Shown here piece by piece: positions 53,382 to 63,967 of a DNA stretch of 64,000 bases. The notes below the pieces were generated by a model. It saw nothing but the letters and a program-made list of their open reading frames with translations. It ran no database searches and was not told the origin of the DNA. The translations under genes were made by a program, and so were the position numbers. Position 1 is the first letter of the stretch. Each line of letters opens with the position of its first letter. Source of the stretch: Myxococcus stipitatus DSM 14675 (lineage in GTDB: Bacteria; Myxococcota; Myxococcia; Myxococcales; Myxococcaceae); assembly GCF_000331735.1 (NCBI RefSeq), contig NC_020126.1, positions 62,001 through 126,000 on the forward strand. Direction: 5' to 3'.

Positions 53382-55025
53382 TCAGCCTCGCATGGGCAGC
53401 GTGAAGGCGAGCTGGAAGCGGGTGCCCGCGTGCTCGGGCCGGACGGTGGCGGTGACGTGGACGCCGGGGCCGTGGTCCGTGCGGACCAGCTCTCCTTGGA
53501 GCTGTCCCTGCTCGGGAGAACCCTGGAAGAGGAACACCTCCGCGGCCTGCGAGAAGATGGCGGCCACCTCCGTGGTGCCGGAGCCAGGAGGCAGCTGGTC
53601 CCTCACCCACGTGGCGAAGCGGACGATGCGACCGGTGAGCACCTGCGCGGGCAGGGGCACCGCGTAGCCGCCACCGAAGGCCATGGGCGCCGCGGCCAGC
53701 AGCACCGTGTCCGCGTCGCGCCGACTGCCCAGGCCCAGCACCCCGTGCGCCTCCAGCTTCGTCTGCGCGCGGATGGGCAGGAACGTCTCGGTGGGGATGG
53801 ACAGGCCCTTGTCCCGACCCGCGGGCACCTCCCACAGCGCGGGGGCTCGGACGCTGCCGGGCTGGCCGGTGATGCGCGCGAAGGAGCGCGTCTCCCGGAA
53901 GCTGGACGCGAGCAGGGCCGCCACCGCGAGCGCGGGGCTGGTGAAGGCCCACCGCTTCGCCTTCACCTCGTTGGCGACCGCCACGCGGTTGAGCACCGCG
54001 CACAGCCACCGCGAGGACTCGTCCTGGCGCAGCTCCTTCCACGCCTCGGAGACCTTCTCGCGGCCGTCGTCCAGGCCCAGGGAGAGCTCGTCCGGGGACA
54101 GGCCCAGGAGCGACGGCGCCACGGCGGCGATGATGGGGAGCTGCGCGCGCTCACCCAGCGCGGCGAGGCGGGCCAGCACCGCGACGTCGTCGTTCGTGTC
54201 GACGACGAAGACGGCATCGGGCCGCTCGAAGGGCTCCCCGCCGAGGGCCTCCTCCAGCGCGCCCGGCAGCTCCGCGCGGCTCACGTCGAGCACCTCCACC
54301 GCCATGCCCGCGGACGTGGGGCACTGGTCCACCAGCCACTTCAGTCCCCGCCAGGCGGACTCCATCCGGGCGACGGGCTCCGCGATGAGCACGTCCGTCG
54401 CGCAGCGCACCAGCGTCTCGTCGACCAGGTCCTTCACCGCCTTGCGCGCGGCGCTGGCGGGGCCCGCGGCCGGCGTGGCTCGAGGACTCGGGTTGATGGC
54501 CTTGATGAACGCGCTGACGGCGCGCGAGGCATTCACGGTCGGCGAGGCGCTCTCCGCCTGCTGGAGCAGGCTCTCCACCAGGGAGTCCTCCTCCTTCGCG
54601 GCGGCGGCGGCGGGCGGCGCGGACGCGGCGGGCGGCGCGGCGTCGCGAATCGCGGCGGCGACGGCGTCCGGCAGGCGCCCGGGGCCGGTGACGCGCGTCA
54701 CGCATTGGATGACCTCCTCGGAGGGCCCCAGCCCCCAGAGGGTGTCACGCAGCGCATGCAGCTCGCGGGGCTTGGGCAGACGCGGGAGCACCTCCGCCAC
54801 GCTGAAGTCGCGCAAGCGCTCGAAGGAGAGCTCCACCGGGCAGGTGTCCTGTGCGCCCAGCCGGTCCGGCACGGTGACGCGCACGTGGCGGGCGGCCTTG
54901 GCCAGCTCCTCCGCGAAGGTCTCCGGCGTCACCTGGAAGCGACGCCCCGTGGGCGAGGAGGAGAACGCCCCCGCCACGAACCACCGCACGTGTGCCCCTT
55001 CCGCATTGCTTCCGCTCCGGCTCAT
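53382..55025 (-). CDS. Fused TssB-TssC-like contractile sheath protein
   Basis: A protein of 547 residues that appears to join both subunits of a type VI secretion sheath. Residues 1-120 resemble TssB/VipA (RWFVAGAFSSSPTGRRFQVT, then VELSFERLRDFSVAEVLPRL). An Ala/Pro/Glu linker follows to about 165. Residues 190-540 resemble TssC/VipB: RMESAWRGLKWLVDQCPTSA, MAVEVLDVSRAELPGALEEA, LPIIAAVAPSLLGLSPDELS, and a C-terminal strand VHVTATVRPEHAGTRFQLAF like the sheath 'handshake' end. The TssC part is shorter than usual. No other type VI gene is in the window. The ATG at 55025 follows GGGGGGCGG; a Met at 55046 is also in frame. Confidence 0.78.
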   Translation of the reverse strand: MSRSGSNAEGAHVRWFVAGAFSSSPTGRRFQVTPETFAEELAKAARHVRVTVPDRLGAQDTCPVELSFERLRDFSVAEVLPRLPKPRELHALRDTLWGLGPSEEVIQCVTRVTGPGRLPDAVAAAIRDAAPPAASAPPAAAAAKEEDSLVESLLQQAESASPTVNASRAVSAFIKAINPSPRATPAAGPASAARKAVKDLVDETLVRCATDVLIAEPVARMESAWRGLKWLVDQCPTSAGMAVEVLDVSRAELPGALEEALGGEPFERPDAVFVVDTNDDVAVLARLAALGERAQLPIIAAVAPSLLGLSPDELSLGLDDGREKVSEAWKELRQDESSRWLCAVLNRVAVANEVKAKRWAFTSPALAVAALLASSFRETRSFARITGQPGSVRAPALWEVPAGRDKGLSIPTETFLPIRAQTKLEAHGVLGLGSRRDADTVLLAAAPMAFGGGYAVPLPAQVLTGRIVRFATWVRDQLPPGSGTTEVAAIFSQAAEVFLFQGSPEQGQLQGELVRTDHGPGVHVTATVRPEHAGTRFQLAFTLPMRG

Positions 55026-55152
55026 GAACCGCCCCCCAGCCAACAAGAGTCAGGTGCCGCACGTTAGCGGGTGAGGGTGTCATCCGCGAGGGGGCTCCTC
55101 CTCGCTCCAGCCCGCGCTTGAATGTTCCGCCATCCAAGGCCAGCCTCCTCCC

Positions 55153-55563
55153 ATGTCCATCCGGAAGGACTACATCGAGCGCCTCATCGAGCAGTTCGCC
55201 GCCGCGCTGGTCCGGCTCCTCGCGGCCCGCCGCGAGAAGCGCTACGACGACGCGGCCCGACTCCTGCGCGCCACGGCGCTCGACACCCTGGGCATGGAGT
55301 ACGAGGCCCTCCTGATGGTGGACGCCTCCTCCACCGCGCGGCTGCTGGGCGAGCCGTCTCGAGTGAAGGTGCTGGCCCGGCTCGTCGCGGAGGATGGCGA
55401 CCTGCACGAAGCCCAGGACGCTCCCGAGACGGCCGCATCCCGCTTCCGCTATGCGCTCGCGCTGTATGCCCAGGCCCAGGCGATGGGCGCGGCGCTGGAG
55501 GACGACGACACCACCGTCCTCACGCGGCTTCGCTCCCGGCTGGATTCCTCCGCTCCGACTTGA
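55153..55563 (+). CDS. Small helical protein next to the sheath fusion
   Basis: A soluble all-helical protein of 136 residues. The N-terminus IRKDYIERLIEQFAAALVRL followed by EKRYDDAARLLRATALDTLG recalls DUF6483 proteins (DYIxRxIxxL..AL), known mostly from other phyla, but I cannot confirm the match. The C-terminal helices (RFRYALALYAQAQAMGAALE) are TPR-like. It diverges from the sheath-fusion gene across 127 bp, so the two may share regulation. No catalytic motif is seen and the function is unknown. The ribosome site is weak. Confidence 0.6.
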   Translation: MSIRKDYIERLIEQFAAALVRLLAARREKRYDDAARLLRATALDTLGMEYEALLMVDASSTARLLGEPSRVKVLARLVAEDGDLHEAQDAPETAASRFRYALALYAQAQAMGAALEDDDTTVLTRLRSRLDSSAPT

Positions 55564-55798
55564 GAGGCATTGCTCCCACCTGAGTCCAGGTCCACCCTGT
55601 TCAATTCTTGACGCGGTGCGGCCCACGCGCCGCATGCCTCGCGGGGAGGCGGGTCCTGTTTCCGACAGGTGAAGTGCTGGGGTGACGGACACTCGATGGC
55701 GCCGAGGTAGGGCATTCGAGGGGGGTGGGTTGCTTACCTGTCTGTCTTCACGGATACGATGAGCCGCACGTCCTCACTCACCGCAGGAGGGTGCGCGC

Positions 55799-57283
55799 TT
55801 GTCGTTCGTGGATCTCCCCGAGAACGTCGTCCTGTGTCGGAACCTGGCGGGAGGCGAGTGGCGGATGCCGGAAGGCGCGGTGCTGCTCGACGTGCGAAGC
55901 CCGTACACCGGCACCGTCATTGGCCGTGTCCCTCTCACCTCCGCCGACGGTGTGGCCGAAGTCATCGAGGCCGCGCGTCCCGCGCTGGCGTCGTGGCGCG
56001 CGATGCCGGTGCGGGAGCGCACGCAGTACCTCTTCCGCTTCCGGCACCTCTTGGAGAAGGACCTGAACCGGCTGGCGAACCTGGCCGCCAGTGAGTCCGG
56101 CAAGACGGTGGCGGAGGCGCGCGCCGGGCTGCTCAAGGGCCTGGAGGTGTGTGAGTTCGCGCTGTCGCTGCAGAACCTGGACAGCGGCTCGCACCTGGAA
56201 GTGAGCCGAGGCGTCACCTGTGAGTACCGCCGCGAGCCCATGGGCATCGTCGCGGGCATCACGCCGTTCAACTTCCCGGCGATGGTGCCGATGTGGATGT
56301 TCCCCATCTCCCTCACGCTGGGGAACGTCTTCATCCTGAAGCCGTCGGAGAAGGTGCCGCTCACCGCGTGCGCGCTGGGGGAGTTGATGCACGAGGCGGG
56401 ATATCCCCCCGGCGTCTTCTCCATCGTCCACGGAGGCAAGGAGGCGGTGGACGCGCTGGTGGTGCATCCGGACGTGAAGGCGCTGGCCTTCGTGGGGTCC
56501 TCGGCGGTGGCGCGGCACGTCTACATCCAGGGCAGCGCGCGCGGCAAACGGGTGCTGGCGCTGGGCGGCGCGAAGAACCACCTCATCATCGCCCCGGACG
56601 CGGACCCGGACCTCACGGCGCAGGCCGTCGTGGACTCGTTCACGGGCTGCGCGGGGCAGCGCTGCATGGCGGGCAGCGTGCTGGTGGCGGTGGGGGACGT
56701 GGGACAGGTGCTCACGGACATCGTGCGCCGCGCGGAGAAGCTCGAGGTGGGGCCGGGGATGGGCGCCATCATCGACAATGACGCGGTGGCGCGGCTGGAG
56801 ACGGCCATCGAGCGGGCGGCGTCGGAGGGTGCGCGCGTGGTGCTCGACGGGCGGGGCAAGCGCCCCCAAGGCGAGGCGTGGGCGAAGGGCCACTGGCTGG
56901 GCCCCACCATCCTGGACCAGGTGCGGCCGGACATGGAGGCCGCGCGGCGCGAGTTGTTCGGCCCGGTGCTCTCCATCATCCGCGTGCCCACGTTGTCGGC
57001 GGCGCTCGCGGTGGAGAACGCGTCGCCCTATGGCAACGCGGCGTCCATCTTCACCACCAGCGGCGCGGTGGCGCAGGCGGTGGTGGAGGGGGTGAACGCG
57101 GGCATGGTGGGCGTCAACGTGGGTGTGCCCGTCCCCCGCGAGCCCTTCTCCTTCGGCGGCACGGGGGAGTCCCGCTTCGGCCATGGGGATATCACCGGGC
57201 CCTCCAGCCTGGACCTCTGGACGCAGCTCAAGAAGGTCACCCGCAAGTGGTCGGCCCGCACTGACGGCTCGTGGATGAGCTGA
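55799..57283 (+). CDS. mmsA: CoA-acylating (methyl)malonate-semialdehyde dehydrogenase
   Basis: An aldehyde dehydrogenase of 494 residues of the MmsA/IolA type, which turns methylmalonate or malonate semialdehyde into propionyl- or acetyl-CoA with NAD and CoA. Family blocks are SPYTGTVIGRVPLTSADGVA, GITPFNFPAMVPMWMFPISL, ALGGAKNHLIIAPDADPDLT (an Asn in place of the catalytic Glu of hydrolytic ALDHs), and the catalytic Cys289 in CAGQRCMAGSVLVAVGD. The start is a TTG with GGAGGG nine bases before it. It is the first gene of a unit with URC1-, URC4- and Upp-like genes. A malonate semialdehyde substrate would fit the end of that pathway (inference). Confidence 0.92.
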   Translation: MSFVDLPENVVLCRNLAGGEWRMPEGAVLLDVRSPYTGTVIGRVPLTSADGVAEVIEAARPALASWRAMPVRERTQYLFRFRHLLEKDLNRLANLAASESGKTVAEARAGLLKGLEVCEFALSLQNLDSGSHLEVSRGVTCEYRREPMGIVAGITPFNFPAMVPMWMFPISLTLGNVFILKPSEKVPLTACALGELMHEAGYPPGVFSIVHGGKEAVDALVVHPDVKALAFVGSSAVARHVYIQGSARGKRVLALGGAKNHLIIAPDADPDLTAQAVVDSFTGCAGQRCMAGSVLVAVGDVGQVLTDIVRRAEKLEVGPGMGAIIDNDAVARLETAIERAASEGARVVLDGRGKRPQGEAWAKGHWLGPTILDQVRPDMEAARRELFGPVLSIIRVPTLSAALAVENASPYGNAASIFTTSGAVAQAVVEGVNAGMVGVNVGVPVPREPFSFGGTGESRFGHGDITGPSSLDLWTQLKKVTRKWSARTDGSWMS

Positions 57284-57342
57284 ACCGTCGCCCTCTCTCC
57301 GCTTCGCTCGAGCTCCCATCGCGCCCGCAAGGAGTGCGTTTC

Positions 57343-58588
<1,246 letters not shown>

Positions 58589-58596
<8 letters not shown>

Positions 58597-59800
58597 GCAC
58601 TCGCTGTCGAGGCCGGATGTCTCCCCCGCGGTGGCGTGGCTGCGCACGCCGGCGGCGATTCGAGAGCGCTGCCACCAGCTCCTGGACCTGGGGCTCGCGG
58701 GCAAGCTGACCCACTTCCGCGTCGAGCCCTCGCGCCTGCCCGCGGTGGTGGACGCGGTGCTGGACGTCACGCGCGAGGCGTACCCCGCGCTGGACATCCC
58801 GCTGCACAGCCGCTGGCGTCACTTCGACGCGGGCGGGGTGAAGCGCGTGGAGGAGCTGGAGTCGCGGCTGAGGGACGCCACGCCGCAGGAGCGCGCGCGG
58901 GCGAAGCTGGACCTGGCCGTGGTGAGCGTGCTGCTGGACGCGGGCAGCGGGCCCCGGTGGCGCTACCGCGAGCAGGGCGGCGGGACGTGGGCGCGCTCGG
59001 AGGGGCTGGCCGTGGCCAGCTTCCGCATGTTCATGGACGGCGTCTTCTCGTCGGACCCGGACTGGCCGCTGCGCGCGGACTCGGAGGCGCTGGGGCGGCT
59101 GACGCGCGAGTCCCTGGCGCGCGGGCTCCAGGTCTCCGACTCGAACCCGCTGGACGGACTGGAGGGCCGCCTGCACCTGATGCACGGGCTGTCCAAGGTG
59201 CTGCCCCGGCCCGGCGCGCTGCACGACATCGTCGTCGCGCAGGGACACAGCGCTCGCGCCTCCGAGCTGCTCGGGCTGGTGCTGGAGCTGCTGGGCCCCA
59301 TCTGGCCGGGGCGGGTGATGGTGGACGCGGTGAACCTGGGCGACGTGTGGCCGCACTCCGCGCTGGGGCCGGTGGAGAGCGTGGACGCGCTGGTGCCCTT
59401 CCACAAGTTGTCCCAGTGGCTGACGTACTCGCTGGTGGAGCCGCTGGCGGAGGCGGGCGTGCGGGTGGTGGAGCTGGACGGGCTCACCGGCCTGCCCGAG
59501 TACCGCAACGGGGGGCTCTTCGTGGACCTGGGCGTGCTGGTGCCCCGGGACGCGGGGCTCACGCAGCAGGTCCTGCACCCCAGCGAGGAGCCCATTGTAG
59601 AGTGGCGCGCGCTGACGGTGGCGTTGTTGGACCGTGTCGCCGCGTTGGTGCGGGGGCGGCTGGGAATGAGCAATGAGGAGCTGCCCCTGGGGAAGGTGCT
59701 TCAAGGCGGGACATGGACGGCGGGCCGCAAGGTGGCCGCCGAGCTGCGTCCCGGAGGCGTGCCACCGATTCGCGTCGAGAGCGACGGGACGGTGTTCTGA
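58589..59800 (+). CDS. URC4-like protein (DUF1688)
   Basis: A protein of 403 residues of the DUF1688 family, the URC4 component of the pyrimidine breakdown route first defined in yeast. Recognisable parts are [80 protein letters not shown] and [20 protein letters not shown]. Its exact reaction is not settled in the family. It overlaps the URC1-like gene by eight bases and is followed 26 bp later by the phosphoribosyltransferase, which makes cotranslation and a joint role likely. A GGGGAGGGAG string precedes the ATG. Confidence 0.88.
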
Positions 59801-59826
59801 CCAACGCTGCTCCCAGGAGTGACACA

Positions 59827-60462
59827 ATGGAGTTCCCGAACTGCACCGTGGTGGACCACCCGCTGGTGAAACACAAGCTGACGCTGATGCGTCGGGTGGA
59901 GACGAGCACCGCGAACTTCCGCACGCTGCTCCAGGAGATTTCACTCCTGCTGGCGTACGAGGCGTTCCGCGATTTGAAGCTGGCCGACGAGGACATCCAG
60001 ACGCCCATGGCGCCCATGCGCGCGCCCATGCTGGAGGGCAAGAAGCTGGTGCTGGTGGCCATCATGCGCGCCGGGCAGGGCATCCTCGACGGGATGCTCC
60101 AACTGGTGCCCTCCGCGCGCGTGGGACACATCGGCCTGTATCGAGACCCGGAGACGCTGACGCCCGTGGAGTACTACTACCGCGTGCCGGGGCACCTGGC
60201 GGACCGGGACGTGGTGGTGTGTGACCCGATGCTCGCCACGGGCAACTCGGCGGTGGCGGCGCTCCAGCGGCTGAAGAAGAGCAAGCCCGGCTCGCTGCGC
60301 TTCGTCTGTCTGCTGGCCTGTCCGGAGGGCCTGGCCACGCTTCGGGAGCACCACCCGGACGTCCATGTGTACACGGCCGCGGTGGATGAGCGCCTGAACG
60401 AGCACGGCTACATCATCCCGGGCCTGGGCGACGCGGGAGACCGGCTCTTCGGGACGAAGTAG
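59827..60462 (+). CDS. upp: Uracil phosphoribosyltransferase
   Basis: An enzyme of 211 residues that converts uracil and PRPP to UMP. Family features are the start [40 protein letters not shown], the PRPP-binding loop [17 protein letters not shown], and the C-terminal uracil-contact region [17 protein letters not shown]. In the URC route this step (URC6/FUR1 in yeast) feeds uracil into nucleotides before ring opening. AGGAG lies nine bases before the ATG at 59827. It is the last gene of the four-gene unit. Confidence 0.95.
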   Translation: MEFPNCTVVDHPLVKHKLTLMRRVETSTANFRTLLQEISLLLAYEAFRDLKLADEDIQTPMAPMRAPMLEGKKLVLVAIMRAGQGILDGMLQLVPSARVGHIGLYRDPETLTPVEYYYRVPGHLADRDVVVCDPMLATGNSAVAALQRLKKSKPGSLRFVCLLACPEGLATLREHHPDVHVYTAAVDERLNEHGYIIPGLGDAGDRLFGTK

Positions 60463-60468
60463 GCGCTC

Positions 60469-60488
60469 CGGGGGACTCGCGTCCCCCG
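60469..60488 (+). terminator. Terminator-like hairpin after upp
   Basis: A perfect 8-bp stem, CGGGGGAC with GTCCCCCG, around a TCGC tetraloop starts six bases after the upp stop codon. There is no T-run. It is placed to end the pyrimidine-breakdown transcript. Confidence 0.6.
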
Positions 60489-60708
60489 TGGGAGCATGCG
60501 GTGAGCGTCGGGTCCCGGTGGGTGTCGTGCGAGCGACATCCCCCGTGAGGGCCCGGCGTGGAGGTCCGAGCCGCGTTGAGCGCGAGACACCTGTCGCGAA
60601 TCCGTGGCGGATGTCCGCGGGAGACGCCGGCTCTTAGCTTCCCCTCCTCTTGAAGAGGGCGCTGGCGCACGAAGTGCCGAGCTCGCCCATGAGGGGGAAG
60701 AGAGTTCC

Positions 60709-62118
60709 ATGAAGCGACTGGGCTGGAGTGTGCTGGCGTGTATGGCGTTGGGGGCGTGTGGTGGCGGGATGACGCCGGAGGAGGAGCGTCTGTGGGGGGC
60801 GGCGGCGAGCGAGACGCCGGTGACGTCGATGGATGGACTGGTGAACCACGCGGACGCGGTGGACCCGGAGACGTCGTGGTGGGTGCTCAACCCCAAGCGC
60901 GCGCTGGGAGCACCGGACGGGAAGGGCGCGACGATGATGGAGGCGTTCGGCTCGGCCCTGGTGCTGGACATGGGGGAGGGGGAGCCGGGGTGGTCGGCGC
61001 TGTCTGTGTATTACCAAGGGCTGACGTTGCCGGTGCAGTCGCACGTGGACTTCCTCGGGGAAGACGGCGACGTGGTGGCCTGGGGGCCGCTGAGCCTGGT
61101 GGAGTTGGGGCCGGGGACCCATGTGACGCTGGTCCCCTTCGACCGCCCGCTGATGACGTATCGCTATGTGAGGCTGTGGGGGGCGTCGCTCTCCATGTAT
61201 CAAGTGGACGCGGTGTCGACGCTGCCGTCGCTGCCGTCGCTCTGCGGAGACGGGCGGATTGCCGGCAACGAGACCTGTGACGACGGGAACATCCTCCCGG
61301 GGGATGGGTGCAGCCTCCTGTGTCAGCAGGAGCCCGGCTTCCGCTGCACGGGGGAGCCGAGCGTCTGCCGGGACATCGACGAGTGCACCGATGGGACGGA
61401 CACGTGTTCCGCCGCCGAGGTCTGCGTCAACCTCCCCGGGAGCTACCTCTGCATGCCGGCGTGTCTGCCGCCTCGGCTGATGTGCGGTGGGGCCTGCGTG
61501 GACGTGCTGTCGAACAACAGCCACTGCGGCGCGTGTGGAAACGCCTGCGGCGAGGGCAAGACGTGCACGCTGGGCGTGTGCACGACGCCCGTGTGTCTGC
61601 CGCCCCGGATGACGTGCGGCGGGGAGTGCGTGGACGTCCTGTCGAACAACGCCCACTGCGGCACGTGTGGAAACGCCTGTGGCACGGGCACGACGTGTAC
61701 GGCGGGCGTGTGTGGCGCGGCGAAGAAGCTCCAGGTCACCATGACGTGGAGCCGCAACGGGAATGGAGACCTGCTGGTCCTCACGCCCTCCGGCAAGCTC
61801 ATCTCCTTCGCGAACCGCTGGCCCGGGCCGCTGACGGACTTCGGCCAGCTCGACGTGGATGACCAACTGGGCAAGGGCCCCGAGAACATCTTCTGGGCGG
61901 AGAACACGACGCCGCCCGTGGGCGACTACCGCGTCTGCGCGGCGGTGACGGGCTTCATCCCGTATGTGACGCCGCAGGACCCCGTCAGCGTCGGCGTCCG
62001 CATCCGACGCAACGGCCTGCCGGACGTCGAGCTCTCAAAGACATTCACGGCGCCTCAATTCCTGCAGCCGTGCACCCCCGAGAGCCCCACCAACGTCGGG
62101 CCCTTCAACCTGCCCTGA
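60709..62118 (+). CDS. Cys-rich surface lipoprotein with EGF and Stigma1 repeats, copy 1
   Basis: A lipoprotein of 469 residues (MKRLGWSVLACMALGAC). Residues about 40-170 form a beta-rich domain (NPKRALGAPDGKGATMMEAF, then YRYVRLWGASLSMYQVDAVS). A myxobacterial Cys-rich repeat follows (CGDGRIAGNETCDDGN), then a calcium-binding EGF-like repeat (CRDIDECTDGTDTC). Next come two Stigma1-type repeats (CVDVLSNNSHCGACGNACG and CVDVLSNNAHCGTCGNACG). The end is a YfaP/DUF2135-like domain (LQVTMTWSRNGNGDLLVLTP). The layout suggests an adhesive or matrix protein of the cell surface; the ligand is unknown. A paralogue follows. Confidence 0.82.
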   Translation: MKRLGWSVLACMALGACGGGMTPEEERLWGAAASETPVTSMDGLVNHADAVDPETSWWVLNPKRALGAPDGKGATMMEAFGSALVLDMGEGEPGWSALSVYYQGLTLPVQSHVDFLGEDGDVVAWGPLSLVELGPGTHVTLVPFDRPLMTYRYVRLWGASLSMYQVDAVSTLPSLPSLCGDGRIAGNETCDDGNILPGDGCSLLCQQEPGFRCTGEPSVCRDIDECTDGTDTCSAAEVCVNLPGSYLCMPACLPPRLMCGGACVDVLSNNSHCGACGNACGEGKTCTLGVCTTPVCLPPRMTCGGECVDVLSNNAHCGTCGNACGTGTTCTAGVCGAAKKLQVTMTWSRNGNGDLLVLTPSGKLISFANRWPGPLTDFGQLDVDDQLGKGPENIFWAENTTPPVGDYRVCAAVTGFIPYVTPQDPVSVGVRIRRNGLPDVELSKTFTAPQFLQPCTPESPTNVGPFNLP

Positions 62119-62524
62119 GACACGCGGCGAGGCTCACCCCCGTCTCTTCCTGACGCCTCCTGGGAGGGACGGGAGCCCGCAGCGCCGAGGAGGGCTGGGG
62201 CCCTGCGGGGTGGTGGCTCGCGCGTGTGGGTGCCCCCGTGTCCAGGTCGGAGCCAGACGGCTCACGGAGGCTCCGACCTGGGGCGAGGTTGACTCCAATG
62301 TATCAAGTGTAACGAGGTCCGCAGAGTCGATGTCGACTGTCATGCGCCTTGGCGATACCGGACGTCTGCTTTGTTTTTGGTTTTACATGAAATGCAGCTA
62401 ATCCCAGTTGGGCTTCCGCAGGAATATGCGGACGTGCGTTTCATGGGGCACGACGCAGCCTCCGCCAGTGCGAGTCAACCTGGGCAGGGGCTTCGTCCAG
62501 CCGGTCGAGTGGAATGGAGCGAAA
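62119..62524. other. 406-bp non-coding gap between paralogues
   Basis: No gene is supported here. It contains the hairpin at 62243-62280 in the first half and an AT-richer stretch at about 62285-62405 in the second. The second half probably holds the promoter for the downstream lipoprotein gene. Confidence 0.5.
62243..62280. terminator. Perfect 12-bp hairpin
   Basis: CAGGTCGGAGCC (62243-62254) pairs without mismatch with GGCTCCGACCTG (62269-62280) around a 14-nt loop, about 125 bp after the preceding stop. It is probably a terminator for the upstream lipoprotein gene. The distance leaves room for a processed 3' end or another RNA role. Confidence 0.55.
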
Positions 62525-63967
62525 ATGAAGGTCCATCGAAGTGTCTCAGTGGCACGTTGGTTGAGCGCGGTCCTGTCCTTCGTCGTGGTGAATGCATGCG
62601 GAGCGGTACCCGAGGGTGAAGAGCTCCCTCCCGAGGCGGAAGCAGCAGAGCAGCAAGTCAGGATGGCTCCTGACCCGTACGCGGACGAAGTGGTGCAGGG
62701 AGGCATCATCCTGGTGGGCAGCCCGGAGAGCGCCATTGGCCCTCCGGATGGGAACACGGCCAACTTCCTGGGACTCCTGGGTGGCTCGCTGTTGTTGGAC
62801 ATGGGTGCCGGAGAAGAAGGCAACGGCCCCCTGCGCATCTACTACCGGGGCCTGTCCCTGTCGGTGGTGGCGGAGGTGGAGTTCCTGCGCGCGGACATGG
62901 GTGTCATCACCGCGACGCAGGTGAGCCTCATCGACCTGGGTCTGGGGATTCACTCCGCGATGGTGCCCTACCACCGCGGCGTCCCCTACCGGTACGTGCG
63001 CCTGCGCAGCGCGCTGCTCTCGCTCTACCAGGTGGATGCCATCGAGGCGACCAGCCTGGCGAACTCCGCCGTGTGCGGCGACGGCCAGGTGGGCACGGGT
63101 GAGCAGTGCGACGACGCCAACCGCGCGGCCGGTGACGGATGCAGTCCATTATGCGTCATTGAGCCTGGCTATCAATGCCAGGGCCAGCCCAGCCAGTGTG
63201 TGGATGTGAATGAGTGCACCAACGGCACGGCGCAGTGTTCGCCGAACGCCAACTGCACGAACACCCCCGGGAGCTACACCTGCACCTGCAGGCCCGGGTA
63301 CTGGGGCGATGGGCGGACGTGTACGGACATCGACGAGTGTGCGAACGGGACGGCGAACTGTCCTCCGGGGACGCAGTGTGTGAATACACCGGGGAGCTAC
63401 CAGTGCTCGCCGGTGAGCTGCCCCCCGCCCACGACCCGGTGTGGTCAGGTCTGTGTGGACACGTCTTGTGATGCGAACAACTGCGGTGGCTGTGGCAATG
63501 TCTGTGGTCCAGGCCAGACGTGCACGGGTGGTGTGTGCTCGGGTGGTGGTGGCCACGGGAAGCTGCAGATCACGGCGATGTGGGGCCGCAATGGAGATGC
63601 GGACCTGGTGGTCCGGACTCCGACGGGGAAGTTCATCTACTACGACAATCGTGGGCCGGGGCCGAGCACCGACTACGGCGAGCTGGACCAGGATGCGTCG
63701 AGTGGATTGGGGCCGGAGAACATCATCTGGCGGGAGGGCTACATCCCGCCGACGGGTGTGTATGACATCTGCCTCAAGGCGGCGAACTTCTCGCCTCCTC
63801 CGAGCGCGGCGAACCCGCTGAACTACACGGTGACGGTGAAGCGCTTCAGCTTACCAGACCGCGTCTTCACGGGGGTCATCACCTGCCCGGATGTAGGGGC
63901 GGAGTGTCACCCGAATCATCCCGCGTACATCGGGTCGGTGGGCTACCCGAACGCGCTGGAGGAGTAG
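62525..63967 (+). CDS. Cys-rich surface lipoprotein with EGF repeats, copy 2
   Basis: A paralogue of 480 residues with the same order of parts. It has a lipoprotein signal ending SFVVVNAC and a beta-rich domain (SPESAIGPPDGNTANFLGLL to YRYVRLRSALLSLYQVDAIE). The Cys-rich repeat CGDGQVGTGEQCDDANRA follows, then two calcium-binding EGF-like repeats (CVDVNECTNGTAQCS and CTDIDECANGTANCP). One Stigma1-like repeat and a YfaP-like end follow (LQITAMWGRNGDADLVVRTP). Copy 1 has one EGF and two Stigma1 units, so the repeats have been reshuffled between copies. GGAGCGAAA precedes the ATG. The frame is open further upstream without support. Confidence 0.82.
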   Translation: MKVHRSVSVARWLSAVLSFVVVNACGAVPEGEELPPEAEAAEQQVRMAPDPYADEVVQGGIILVGSPESAIGPPDGNTANFLGLLGGSLLLDMGAGEEGNGPLRIYYRGLSLSVVAEVEFLRADMGVITATQVSLIDLGLGIHSAMVPYHRGVPYRYVRLRSALLSLYQVDAIEATSLANSAVCGDGQVGTGEQCDDANRAAGDGCSPLCVIEPGYQCQGQPSQCVDVNECTNGTAQCSPNANCTNTPGSYTCTCRPGYWGDGRTCTDIDECANGTANCPPGTQCVNTPGSYQCSPVSCPPPTTRCGQVCVDTSCDANNCGGCGNVCGPGQTCTGGVCSGGGGHGKLQITAMWGRNGDADLVVRTPTGKFIYYDNRGPGPSTDYGELDQDASSGLGPENIIWREGYIPPTGVYDICLKAANFSPPPSAANPLNYTVTVKRFSLPDRVFTGVITCPDVGAECHPNHPAYIGSVGYPNALEE

